From positions 1-64,000 of the forward strand of contig JAEZCE010000086.1 of NCBI GenBank assembly GCA_023429995.1: 64,000 nucleotides of DNA. Reading direction: 5' to 3'. The position numbers and the translations under genes are program-made. The notes beneath the pieces were generated by a model that was given only the letters and a program-made list of their open reading frames with translations, did not search any database and had not been told where the DNA came from. Shown here one piece after another: positions 27,280 to 35,399 of this stretch; positions within the stretch are counted from its first letter, which is position 1, and each line of letters begins with the position of its first letter. The stretch comes from Bacillota bacterium. Its GTDB lineage: Bacteria; Bacillota; UBA4882; UBA8346.

Positions 27280-29223
27280 TTGATATTTGATTCATTGGGA
27301 GTAACGGTTTTATATATTGGAATCATTTTACTTTTTTTGATTCAAAAGTATGTTTCAGCGGCGCTTCCCTATAAGCAGGCTCTTTTGCTGTTTGCCAATA
27401 TTTTGGTATTAGCCTATCTGATTCCACCGGTTACAATTTTGACAAGTGCTGCTGTGGCTTGGATTTGTTATGCGGTTGCCGTCTATTTTCAAAAAAACCG
27501 CGTGGATCCGCAAAAGAGCCTTCGAAGCCGACTGGCGCTTTCCCGCGGCTTGCTGCTAGGGACTCTGGCATTCTTAATTCTTTGGTGGATAGTGATAAAA
27601 TATAACGGGCCCAAAGAGTTCCTTCGCTCATGGCATTTTCAAGGACTCGCCGATACACTGGGCCTCACCGGCGCCGTTGGATTATCGTATATTTTCTTCA
27701 AGCTGGTTCATGTTTTGGTGGATTCGTACCGGGGGGTTTTACCCGAATTAGACCCCGTTACATTTTTGAACTATCTTTTTTTCTTTCCGACTTTTTTATC
27801 CGGGCCGATTGACCGTTATCAAAATTTCTCTCATTGGCTGAAGCAACAATCCTTCCGCAATCAAGGCTTGCTCGCTAGGGCGGCTTTTTTTCGTATATTT
27901 GAGGGAGTTGTCAAGAAATTCATTTTGGTGCCGCTGCTGATTCCGTATGCCAAAGATTTCGGGCAGGTTCATATCAGCGATTTTTTTTGGCTCAATATCG
28001 CGGTAAGTTTATTTGCCTATTCGTTCTATCTTTATTTTGATTTCTCCGGCTACAGCGATTTGGCGATCGGAATCGCCATGATGCTTGGTTTTAAAGCGCC
28101 GGAAAATTTTAATGCTCCATACCTGGCCGGAGATATTGGGGAGTTTTGGAAACGTTGGCATATCAGTTTATCGTCGATTTTAAAGGAATATATCTTTTTA
28201 CCCCTGGTGCGTTTGATCTCGAAACATTTTGCCCGGGTCCCCCGTCTGGCGGGTACGGTTTTCGGTTATTTAACGACCTTTTTAATATGCGGTCTATGGC
28301 ATGGCGCCGGTTTGAACTTCGCGCTCTGGGGTTTATGGCATGGGCTGGGACTATCCGTCCACAAGCTCTGGAGCCAAACTGCCCTGAGCCGGAAATTACA
28401 ACCAATGAATGGTAAAGGTGCCCGTGTCGCCTTCGCGGCCCTATCGGTGGGAGCGACATTTTGCTATGTTTCATTGGGATGGCTATTCTTCAATTATTCG
28501 GTCCCTCAGATCCGGGAGATCAGGGATATCGCTAAATTGAAAATCTCCGCCGAACCCTATTATTTTTACGGCGACACCTATACCTGGGGAATTAAACTGA
28601 AATATCAACCGATCTCGGGCCGTGGCAAGATTGATTTGGATATCCGGGCCAAAGGAAACAACGACTGGGTCCGTTATGCGGATGATGTAGCGGTTGATAG
28701 CGGGCAGTTTGACCTTTATGGAATCAAAGGGAAGGATTCGAGCGCTTATGATAATTTGTCACCCGGACGATATGAGCTTAGGGTGTCCTATCAAGAGGAA
28801 GCGAGCGATTATCAATGTTCGGTTATCCTGCCGGTGACGGTTCCCGAATATACACGGTATGCCACGCTGACCGCCGATGATTTACAGGCCAAAGTTTACC
28901 GCGCTTCCAAGGAAAAGTGGATCATCAAGCTCAAATATCATCCGCCGACCTATGATGCCAAAGTGGATATCGAATACCGGCCTTTGGGAAGTAACCTTTG
29001 GATGCGCTATGAAGAGCAGCGGCCGGGCCGTTTTCCCTTTGCTCATATTACCGGAGAAAAGACGGAGCGGGGAATAGTCGAGAGCTTGAGGCCGGGTGTG
29101 TATTGTATCCGGATTCGTTACACCAATTCGAAAAAGGGATATTTCAGTGATTGGACGGAGATATCTGTCCATGTCCCGAACTACGCTGAACGGGATGGAG
29201 ATGGAAAAGATGAATTTGGCTGA
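27280..29223 (+). CDS. MBOAT O-acyltransferase with duplicated C-terminal beta module
   Basis: Membrane-bound O-acyltransferase of the DltB/AlgI type, which moves acyl groups across the membrane onto an envelope polymer. Residues 1-410 are polytopic; the catalytic histidine is H341 in GLWHGAGLN and the second conserved histidine is H294 in KRWHISLS; PTFLSGPIDRY and DFSGYSDLAIG are also typical. Residues ~420-647 form an extension absent from normal family members, containing two related modules (WGIKLKYQP and WIIKLKYHP, each ending in W-x-RY). Start is TTG with AAGGGA upstream. The next gene overlaps and encodes an SGNH-like partner, as in alginate and cellulose acetylation pairs. Confidence 0.87.
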   Translation: MIFDSLGVTVLYIGIILLFLIQKYVSAALPYKQALLLFANILVLAYLIPPVTILTSAAVAWICYAVAVYFQKNRVDPQKSLRSRLALSRGLLLGTLAFLILWWIVIKYNGPKEFLRSWHFQGLADTLGLTGAVGLSYIFFKLVHVLVDSYRGVLPELDPVTFLNYLFFFPTFLSGPIDRYQNFSHWLKQQSFRNQGLLARAAFFRIFEGVVKKFILVPLLIPYAKDFGQVHISDFFWLNIAVSLFAYSFYLYFDFSGYSDLAIGIAMMLGFKAPENFNAPYLAGDIGEFWKRWHISLSSILKEYIFLPLVRLISKHFARVPRLAGTVFGYLTTFLICGLWHGAGLNFALWGLWHGLGLSVHKLWSQTALSRKLQPMNGKGARVAFAALSVGATFCYVSLGWLFFNYSVPQIREIRDIAKLKISAEPYYFYGDTYTWGIKLKYQPISGRGKIDLDIRAKGNNDWVRYADDVAVDSGQFDLYGIKGKDSSAYDNLSPGRYELRVSYQEEASDYQCSVILPVTVPEYTRYATLTADDLQAKVYRASKEKWIIKLKYHPPTYDAKVDIEYRPLGSNLWMRYEEQRPGRFPFAHITGEKTERGIVESLRPGVYCIRIRYTNSKKGYFSDWTEISVHVPNYAERDGDGKDEFG

Positions 29224-30277
29224 ACAGGCAAGATTAGGCCGAACAGTGCTGGTAGCCATGATGATTGTTTTATGCATTCCCGTGATGATGAAGTGGATTA
29301 CCTTACCCCAGGCGCTGACGATCAAGGGTACGTATATCCGTGAGAATAGCCGGACTTTTCCGCGCTTTCTGGAAGCTGTCAAAAAGCACAACGGAGTTTT
29401 GGTCCTCGGTACTTCCGAGACGGACAATCATTTGAGCGGTGAAAACTATTGGGCCCTTCTCAACCGGGATCGGAACGTCAAACCCTATTTTTCGGTGCTG
29501 GGGGGCGCCGGCCGTTGTTCCTATGTTTGGTTTCCGCCGATTTTGGCCAATCCGGAATCTTTTAAAGGTCTGACTGTTTTGTATTATTTAAACCCGACTT
29601 ATTGGCGGGATGATTTGAACCGCTTTTCGGAGCATTATTATGAGCGCTACAATGATGCTTCCCTGGTCCTGAAAGTCGTGCCGGCGGCCAAAAGCTTTGG
29701 AATTTGGCCTTTTATTGAACCTTATGATTTCGGCCGGTATCAGCCGAAAGGTTGGCGGGAAATTGTTTCCAATAAGTTTGAGGACTATAAGACTTATTAT
29801 TCCTATGATCTCCGGAGCCTTTTGAAAGGCGGCCCGGCCCCGAAAAGCCACGATTACGGCAACCCGGATCCGAGGGAAATTGAGATGTGGCAGGATGGCT
29901 TAGATCTGAATCATAATGTCAGCCGGGAGTATTTCAAACAAAACCCGGGAACCGGAATCCCGGGGGTCGGCCGATCTGATTTTCAATACCGGGCTTTGAA
30001 TGCCTTCGTTGACCTCTCCAAGGGGGTGGGCATTCGTTTGGTGGTTTTTATCGGACCCTATAATGGAATTCTGGCGCGCCAATACTCGCCGCAAGTCATT
30101 CCCCGGTATGAGGTGTTGTTGGATCGCGTAAAACAAATATTGAAACAATCACAAACCGAATTCATTGATGGTACGGATTTGTCTTACTCGAAAGGAGTTT
30201 TTCGGGATGCGCAACATAATTCTACATTTGGCGCTTGGAAGATTGAACAAAAGATTGCCGCTTATTTCAACCGTTAA
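29210..30277 (+). CDS. SGNH/DltD-like partner of the MBOAT acyltransferase
   Basis: Probable envelope acyl-transfer partner of the preceding MBOAT protein. One N-terminal hydrophobic segment (TVLVAMMIVLCIPVMMKWI) anchors it; the rest is extracytoplasmic. VLVLGTSETDNHL contains the serine of the SGNH/DltD nucleophile block (G-S/T-S-E) and DAQHNSTFGAWKIEQKIA carries the C-terminal D-x-x-H dyad. The frame opens at 29096, but the region before 29195 overlaps MBOAT; ATG codons at 29195, 29201 and 29210 are all possible and I use the last, giving a 14-bp overlap. It ends 222 bp before the next gene start. The acceptor polymer is unknown. Confidence 0.78.
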   Translation: MNLAEQARLGRTVLVAMMIVLCIPVMMKWITLPQALTIKGTYIRENSRTFPRFLEAVKKHNGVLVLGTSETDNHLSGENYWALLNRDRNVKPYFSVLGGAGRCSYVWFPPILANPESFKGLTVLYYLNPTYWRDDLNRFSEHYYERYNDASLVLKVVPAAKSFGIWPFIEPYDFGRYQPKGWREIVSNKFEDYKTYYSYDLRSLLKGGPAPKSHDYGNPDPREIEMWQDGLDLNHNVSREYFKQNPGTGIPGVGRSDFQYRALNAFVDLSKGVGIRLVVFIGPYNGILARQYSPQVIPRYEVLLDRVKQILKQSQTEFIDGTDLSYSKGVFRDAQHNSTFGAWKIEQKIAAYFNR

Positions 30278-30499
30278 AAAAACAATTTTATTCTTCATTT
30301 GTCTCGCCGTTTTTTTATACCTATTAACCCGGGAAGAAGTTGCCGATATACCTTATATATATAGCAATTTTTAATATGACCTTTGTCTTTGGCAAAAACC
30401 AAGATGGTGGGTAACGAAAAATACATCATACCGCGGAATTCAGCCGGAAATCGGGGGGGCTGGCTTCGTCCGATAACCAAAGAGCCGAAAGGGACAAGA

Positions 30500-31192
30500 A
30501 TGGGAGTGACGGTTTTGACTCTAGAGAGTATAGGGAATAATTTTTCTCAAACCAAATACAACGCCGCGATTTTAAAGCTTCTAGGAAGGCTTCCGTCGGA
30601 ACAGGCTCTGGTGGTAATGAGCTGCGGCGGATTCAAGGCGGATGTGGGTTTGTATGAACAGCAAAACGGGCAATGGAATATGGTTGCCGCCATGTCGGCC
30701 AATATCGGCCGGGGCGGGATGGGGAAAACCCTGGAGGGAGATGGGAAATCGCCCAGCGGCATTTTTTCATTGGGGATAGCCTTTGGTCTCGTTCTGGCCC
30801 CTGTGGGGACCCGATACCCCTATGTCTGCCTGACTCCGGAAGATTACTGGGTGGATGACAGCCGGTCGGCCGATTATAACAAATGGGTCCATTACCATGA
30901 TGGCGATCCCAAGGATTGGCAGAGCGCGGAGTGGCTTTATCAAGAGAAAATTTCCTACCGCCATGCGGTCGTCGTCAATTATAACGCGGCCCGGGAGCCG
31001 GGCAAGGGGAGCGCCATTTTTCTTCATGTCTGGAAAAGTGAAGATCAGCCGACTGCGGGTTGTACTGCCGTGTCGGAGGAAAACATGGGACGAATTCTTG
31101 GGTGGTTGGATCCCAGACGGGCGCCGTTCATCATTCAGGGGACCCCCGATGACTTTCTGGCCTTTACCCGAGCACCGAAGACGTCTCTTTGA
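30500..31192 (+). CDS. L,D-transpeptidase-like protein (YkuD fold)
   Basis: Putative peptidoglycan L,D-transpeptidase or related carboxypeptidase. The catalytic signature is visible: H176 and C188 in FLHVWKSEDQPTAGCTAVS, matching HxnSxGC(T/V). The stretch GKTLEGDGKSPSGIFSLG is the conserved substrate-loop segment. I start at ATG 30500 because AAAGGGA lies 5 bp upstream; the frame extends to a TTG at 30383 without a ribosome site. The resulting 230-residue protein has no obvious signal peptide, which is odd for a wall enzyme, so the start or localisation may differ. It converges with the NlpC/P60 gene. Confidence 0.8.
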   Translation: MGVTVLTLESIGNNFSQTKYNAAILKLLGRLPSEQALVVMSCGGFKADVGLYEQQNGQWNMVAAMSANIGRGGMGKTLEGDGKSPSGIFSLGIAFGLVLAPVGTRYPYVCLTPEDYWVDDSRSADYNKWVHYHDGDPKDWQSAEWLYQEKISYRHAVVVNYNAAREPGKGSAIFLHVWKSEDQPTAGCTAVSEENMGRILGWLDPRRAPFIIQGTPDDFLAFTRAPKTSL

Positions 31193-31241
31193 AAGCCGGA
31201 GTTTGGCGGAAAACCAGAAATCTCCGACAAGCACATTACCA

Positions 31242-32165
31242 TCAGCAATACCGCCTGGCCCCCCAATATTCCTCACCATAAATAGCGGCTTCATAGGACT
31301 CAATTCTTATGACCGATTTACTGTTGGGAGAGTGGATCATCTGTCCGTTCCCGACATACATACCAACATGATGAATCCTTTCAGCCAGTTTATCTTTGGC
31401 AAAAAAGAGCAAGTCTCCAGGTTGCAGGTTTTCCTTTTGAACCGCCCCGCCCGTTGCCGCCTGTTCCGAGGCGTCCCGGGGAATCGCTATGCCCTGAGAC
31501 TGATAAAGCCGGAACATAAAGCCGGAGCAGTCAAATCCCCAGCCGGAGACGCCGCCCCATAAATAGGGGAGCCCTAAAAACCGCCGGGCTTCCTCGACAA
31601 TGGTAAGACCGGAAAAGGAAAGCTTGGATGATTTTTTTGCCTCACGGCCCGATAGAACCCCACGGGTTCCGTCCGGCAGCCGGACTTCCAGGCTGGCATC
31701 TTTTTCATCCAAAAGCGGCAGCCGGGTTTGATAGCTCAGGAAACAGCGCGGGTTATCCAAACCGCCGTTCTTCACCAAGAGGGTTTTGGGCGCGGTAACG
31801 GCAACATTTTCCAAACGTAGCTGTTCTTCGAGATAATTGTCATTCAGTGCTATTTGTCCGGCGGGTATCCACCCCGGGTATCCCAGGGGGTTTTGGGTTG
31901 TCCGTTGAGAAACAGCCGCCACTCTTAGCCAATCCCCTTGATGTTCCAGAATTGCCACCCGTTCTCCATAAAGGGCCATGGTGTCGACTTTGCCATATAG
32001 CCAAAGACGATCATCAATCGTTAATTTTTCCGTCCAGGCAGCTGGATTTGCGGCAGCTTGATGACTAAGATCTTGATATGCCCTTCCGCCATCCGGTTTG
32101 GCCCAGAATATGGCCAATGGAACATTAATGGCTCCGTAATTTGATTTTAATCCTCGGTGTGCCAT
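31242..32165 (-). CDS. NlpC/P60 cysteine peptidase with SH3-like domains (YkfC type)
   Basis: Predicted gamma-D-Glu-diamino acid endopeptidase that trims free murein peptides. The N-terminal ~180 residues form bacterial SH3-like domains, as in YkfC. The C-terminal catalytic domain carries C213 in WGFDCSGFMF, H266 in RIHHVGMYV and H278 in MIHSPN, with YLWGGVSGWG before the cysteine. I use ATG 32165, which has AAGAGGA at 8 bp, rather than the ATG three codons upstream that abuts the ribosome site. No signal peptide is visible, which fits recycling of peptides in the cytoplasm together with the epimerase and serine hydrolase nearby. Confidence 0.88.
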   Translation of the reverse strand: MAHRGLKSNYGAINVPLAIFWAKPDGGRAYQDLSHQAAANPAAWTEKLTIDDRLWLYGKVDTMALYGERVAILEHQGDWLRVAAVSQRTTQNPLGYPGWIPAGQIALNDNYLEEQLRLENVAVTAPKTLLVKNGGLDNPRCFLSYQTRLPLLDEKDASLEVRLPDGTRGVLSGREAKKSSKLSFSGLTIVEEARRFLGLPYLWGGVSGWGFDCSGFMFRLYQSQGIAIPRDASEQAATGGAVQKENLQPGDLLFFAKDKLAERIHHVGMYVGNGQMIHSPNSKSVIRIESYEAAIYGEEYWGARRYC

Positions 32166-32356
32166 GTATAGCATCCTCTTAGTAAGTGAATTTGATGGAA
32201 ATCCATCTTTATAAACAGCGACAGTCTGCTTTAATAATAGTTTACTTCAATTTGTATTTTATTTGAAGTATAAAAGTAGAAATATTGTTCCTGAGGCTAT
32301 TAACAGATTGATTTGGTAAGTTTGGCAGTTTAAATTAACCCATAATTTTATAGGGA

Positions 32357-32385
32357 TTGACAAAAATATGCAGTTGAAGTATTAT
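32357..32385 (+). promoter_or_regulatory. Sigma-A promoter of the tetR gene
   Basis: TTGACA (32357-32362), 17-bp spacer, TATTAT (32380-32385). The match is nearly ideal. Operator 1 begins on the next base, so a bound repressor would cover the transcription start. Confidence 0.8.
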
Positions 32386-32405
32386 TTAATTAATCAATTA
32401 ATTAA
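32386..32405. promoter_or_regulatory. TetR operator 1
   Basis: Palindrome ttaattaat-CA-attaattaa with perfect 9-bp arms (extendable by one more base pair on each side). It lies immediately after the -10 of the tetR promoter and 23 bp before the chosen ATG. The same 20-mer recurs exactly at 33123-33142. Confidence 0.75.
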
Positions 32406-32428
32406 ATTTGTAACAGGTGACATTTTCC

Positions 32429-33031
32429 ATGGACAAAGATGCAAGAAATAAGTTATTAGAAGCGGCACAGCAATTATTTTCCATGAAAGGATATGAAGCG
32501 GTCTCTTTGCGCGATCTAGCTGAGGCCTCCGACGTCAATACCGCATTAATCAGTTATCATTTTGGCGGCAAACAAGGCCTATATGATGCCGTTCTAGAAG
32601 CCAACTTCCATGCTTTTTTTGAAGGGCTCAATGTTTCTCAATGTGAAAAATTAGAGCCGGAGGAGAGAGTTTTGGAATTTGTCAAAAATATTATCGCGGT
32701 TCATAAGAGAAATCCCTATTTACGAAACATTATGAACAGCGAACTTAGCCGACCATCCGAAAGCTTCGAGAAAATCATTATGCCAAAAGTTGCGGAGCTC
32801 TATAAGTTTTTCAGCGCCACCATTCGTGAGGGAATTGACAAGGGCTATTTTCGAAAGGATTTGGATCCGGTGTTGGCTCCCCTGGCTGTTATTGGTTTGA
32901 TTCAGTTTTATTTTGTTGAGAGCGCTATGATTAAAAGAATCTTTCCGGTTAGTGAAAATGTCGATGAAGACTTTGGCGCTCAGGTGGTAAAGATTTATTT
33001 TGATGGCATTCGGAATCAGGAGAAGAGGTAA
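32429..33031 (+). CDS. TetR-family repressor (CecR-like)
   Basis: Likely ligand-responsive repressor of the exporter operon downstream. An N-terminal helix-turn-helix is clear: LLEAAQQLFSMKGYEAVSLRDLAEASDVNTALISYHFGGKQGLYDAVLEA spread over residues ~10-58. The C-terminal ligand domain resembles the CecR/YbiH group, whose E. coli member controls the ybhGFSR exporter of the same layout. The GTG at 32417 is possible, but ATG 32429 with AGGTG at 9 bp fits better. Palindromes on both sides of the gene imply autoregulation and control of the operon. Confidence 0.88.
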   Translation: MDKDARNKLLEAAQQLFSMKGYEAVSLRDLAEASDVNTALISYHFGGKQGLYDAVLEANFHAFFEGLNVSQCEKLEPEERVLEFVKNIIAVHKRNPYLRNIMNSELSRPSESFEKIIMPKVAELYKFFSATIREGIDKGYFRKDLDPVLAPLAVIGLIQFYFVESAMIKRIFPVSENVDEDFGAQVVKIYFDGIRNQEKR

Positions 33032-33055
33032 TCAAGCAAATTTTTTTACCCCGAA

Positions 33056-33075
33056 TTAATTAAATGATTAATTAA
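33056..33075. promoter_or_regulatory. TetR operator 2
   Basis: TTAATTAA-ATGA-TTAATTAA: two identical palindromic 8-bp half sites with a 4-bp centre, a variant of operators 1 and 3. It lies 24 bp after the tetR stop, in the leader region of the exporter genes. Confidence 0.6.
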
Positions 33076-33122
33076 ATATCCGTATTTATTATTTTTATTC
33101 TTTTGGATTGGTATCAAAATAA

Positions 33123-33142
33123 TTAATTAATCAATTAATTAA
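33123..33142. promoter_or_regulatory. TetR operator 3
   Basis: An exact copy of the 20-bp operator 1 palindrome, 50 bp before the small HTH gene and the exporter genes. Its spacing from operator 2 (67 bp between starts, between six and six and a half helical turns) would allow cooperative binding or looping. Confidence 0.75.
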
Positions 33143-33191
33143 AAATTATGGTTTTGCAGTTAAAGCAGATGAAATAGAAGGAGAAATTAAA

Positions 33192-33404
33192 ATGAACATT
33201 TATCAGCAATCACGGATGAATGTCGGCTTTCAAACGATTGATGCTGCAGCAAAAGCGCTCCGCTGTTCTCAAGATATATTATTACAAATTGAAAATGGAA
33301 AAACCCCTGAAATCGAAATGGTTTTGAAAATGGAAGAAGTGTATCGAAATAGTTATCTGACGATTTTGTGGTGGCGCGAGAAGCGCTCCGTTTTAGCGGC
33401 TTAA
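33192..33404 (+). CDS. Small XRE-like helix-turn-helix protein
   Basis: A 70-residue protein with a probable Cro/CI-type helix-turn-helix: IDAAAKALRCSQDILLQIENGKTPEIEMVLKMEEVY. The ribosome site GAAGGAGA is strong, so translation is likely despite the small size. It is the first gene after the operators and precedes the HlyD gene by 112 bp. It may be a second regulator of the exporter. The HTH assignment rests on the residue pattern only. Confidence 0.6.
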   Translation: MNIYQQSRMNVGFQTIDAAAKALRCSQDILLQIENGKTPEIEMVLKMEEVYRNSYLTILWWREKRSVLAA

Positions 33405-33516
33405 ATGGGATTTGGAAAAGCTTTCTCAGAAAGGTGGTGAAAGGGTCCGGGCGGCTATCTTATTTGACATACTTGACTATCAAGCCATTATTTTTAATTC
33501 TAAGGAGGCAATTTTC

Positions 33517-34491
33517 ATGAACAGGAAGTTAGTTATTATTGCAATTGTAGTTTTTTTAGTCCTTGGCTGTTCAATCATTTATAAAACCTTAATGAATCAA
33601 ACAGCAGGAATCACGGCTACCGGCACCATTGAGGTTACGGAAGTCGATGTTGTTCCCAAAATTAGCGGATACCTTAGTGAATTAACCATCCAGTCCGGCG
33701 ATAAACTCCGGCGTGGACAACTGGTTGCCAAAATTTCCCGCCCCGATTTGGAGGCGCAGTTATTACAGGCCGATGCCGGGCTGGTGAGAGCCCAAACGCA
33801 ACTGTCTGATTTAAGAAGCGGCGCTCGCCGGCAAGAAAGGGAAGAAGCGTTGGCTAATTTGGAATCCGCCAATTCGGTTTACATAAAAGCAAAAGCAGAC
33901 TACGAGCGTGACCGGACCCTCTATGAACGGGGAGCGGTCTCCTTACAACAATTGGATCATTCTAGATCGGCCATGGATGTTGCTTCTAGTAATTTAGCGG
34001 CGGCTAAGTCCAAGTTAAGTTTGATTAACGAAGGCAACCGGCCCGATGTGATAGCGGCTCAACAAAAGATGGTGGAGCAAAGCCAGGCAGTTTTGGCAGC
34101 CAGCCGTTCCGCCTATGCCGATACCCTCCTAAACAGTCCTCTGGATGGAGTTGTTTTATCCAAGAATTATGAACAAGGTGAGTTCGTGGCCGTCGGTTCA
34201 GCAGTAGTCACGGTTGGCGATTATAATGACTGCTGGGTAAAAATTTTTATTCCTTCAACGGAGCTGGGCCGGATTAAAATAGGCCAAGCGGCCAAAGTTT
34301 ATATTGACTCCTTTCCCAAAAGGATTTTTCCCGGCAAAGTCAGGGAGATTGCAGAACAAGCTGAATTTACTCCGCGCCAGAGTCTAACCAAAAGTGAACG
34401 GGCCAATCTTGTTTTTGCGGTCAAAGTCAAGGTTGGAAACGAACAGGGTTTGCTAAAACCGGGGATGCCTGCTGATGTGGTGCTTCAATGA
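33517..34491 (+). CDS. HlyD/YbhG-type periplasmic adaptor subunit
   Basis: Membrane-fusion protein linking an inner-membrane ABC exporter with an outer-membrane channel. ATG 33517 has AAGGAGG at 8 bp, giving 324 residues; the longer open frame is discarded. An N-terminal anchor (LVIIAIVVFLVLGCSIIY) is followed by the biotinyl-lipoyl segment (DVVPKISGYLSELTIQSGDKL), a coiled-coil hairpin (~75-190), and the beta-barrel domain (NSPLDGVVLSKNYEQGEFV, AKVYIDSFP). Its stop overlaps the ABC gene by 4 bp. A membrane-fusion protein only makes sense with an outer partner, here the TolC homologue at 37.65 kb. Confidence 0.9.
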   Translation: MNRKLVIIAIVVFLVLGCSIIYKTLMNQTAGITATGTIEVTEVDVVPKISGYLSELTIQSGDKLRRGQLVAKISRPDLEAQLLQADAGLVRAQTQLSDLRSGARRQEREEALANLESANSVYIKAKADYERDRTLYERGAVSLQQLDHSRSAMDVASSNLAAAKSKLSLINEGNRPDVIAAQQKMVEQSQAVLAASRSAYADTLLNSPLDGVVLSKNYEQGEFVAVGSAVVTVGDYNDCWVKIFIPSTELGRIKIGQAAKVYIDSFPKRIFPGKVREIAEQAEFTPRQSLTKSERANLVFAVKVKVGNEQGLLKPGMPADVVLQ

Positions 34492-35399
34492 TTATCGACG
34501 TCAGGCAAGTTTCGAAGGAGTTTGAGAAAACGATTGCCATTGACCGGGTTGCCCTTCAAGTAAAACCGGGTGAGATTTTCGGTTTGGTTGGACCGGATGG
34601 AGCGGGAAAGACAACGTTGATCCGGATGCTTACAGGAATTGTCGAACCTTCGGCCGGAGAAATCCTGGTTTTAGATAGTTCCGATTTAGAGCGGATTAAA
34701 CCGGGGCTCGGGTATGTCCCCCAAAAATTTAGCTTATATGGGGATTTGACGGTTATGGAGAATATCCGGTTCATCGGTTTAATGTATGGGGCGCCACGCC
34801 CAAAGGTTGAGGCGCTGGCAGAGGAAATTTTAGCATTTACCAAATTATTGCCCTTTAAGGAACGTCTTGCCGAGAACCTTTCGGGCGGAATGAAACAAAA
34901 ACTGGCTCTGGCTGCCGGTTTGATGCATAAGCCTAAATTATTTTTTCTGGATGAACCGACTACCGGAGTAGATCCGGTATCACGGCGCGAGTTTTGGCAG
35001 ATGTTGTATCATCTCAACCAAACCGAAAATATGACTATTTTTGTTTCCACCCCCTATATGGATGAGGCCGAATTATGCACCCAGATAGCGTTCATGCACC
35101 AAGGGAGAATTACGGCATGTTCTTCTCCCCAGGAATTGCGGAATAGTTACCCCAACCGTTTGTTGGAACTGGAGACTGCAGCCAAAGGAATTAAGGATTA
35201 CCTTCGAAATTGTCCGATCTTGGATATCAACCCTTTCGGCGATAAATACCATCTGGTGGTTAAAGATCCGGATGCTGCCATGGCTGCTGTGGAGGATGCC
35301 TTGACTAAGGCCGGGATCCCAATCACGATGTTACGCGAGATTCCGCCGACCATGGAAGATGTTTTTGTAGCCTTAACAAGTGAGGTGGCTTCATTATGA
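34488..35399 (+). CDS. ABC exporter ATP-binding subunit 1
   Basis: ATPase of an ABC-2 type exporter. Walker A is GPDGAGKTT, the signature LSGGMKQKLALA, Walker B LFFLDEPTTGVDP, and a degenerate H-loop reads VSTPYMDEAE, where threonine-proline stands in place of the usual TH. The missing switch histidine suggests this copy may be the weaker half of an asymmetric ATPase pair. It overlaps both neighbours by 4 bp (ATGA). In E. coli YbhF the two ATPase domains are fused; here they are separate genes. Confidence 0.92.
   Translation: MIIDVRQVSKEFEKTIAIDRVALQVKPGEIFGLVGPDGAGKTTLIRMLTGIVEPSAGEILVLDSSDLERIKPGLGYVPQKFSLYGDLTVMENIRFIGLMYGAPRPKVEALAEEILAFTKLLPFKERLAENLSGGMKQKLALAAGLMHKPKLFFLDEPTTGVDPVSRREFWQMLYHLNQTENMTIFVSTPYMDEAELCTQIAFMHQGRITACSSPQELRNSYPNRLLELETAAKGIKDYLRNCPILDINPFGDKYHLVVKDPDAAMAAVEDALTKAGIPITMLREIPPTMEDVFVALTSEVASL

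Noticed and set aside
30165..30374. Small open frame ending in a hydrophobic segment, with AAGGAG before an internal ATG at 30207
   Set aside because: Most of its length lies inside the conserved 3' end of the SGNH/DltD-like gene in another frame; the AAGGAG also encodes part of that protein. Not enough to call a gene.
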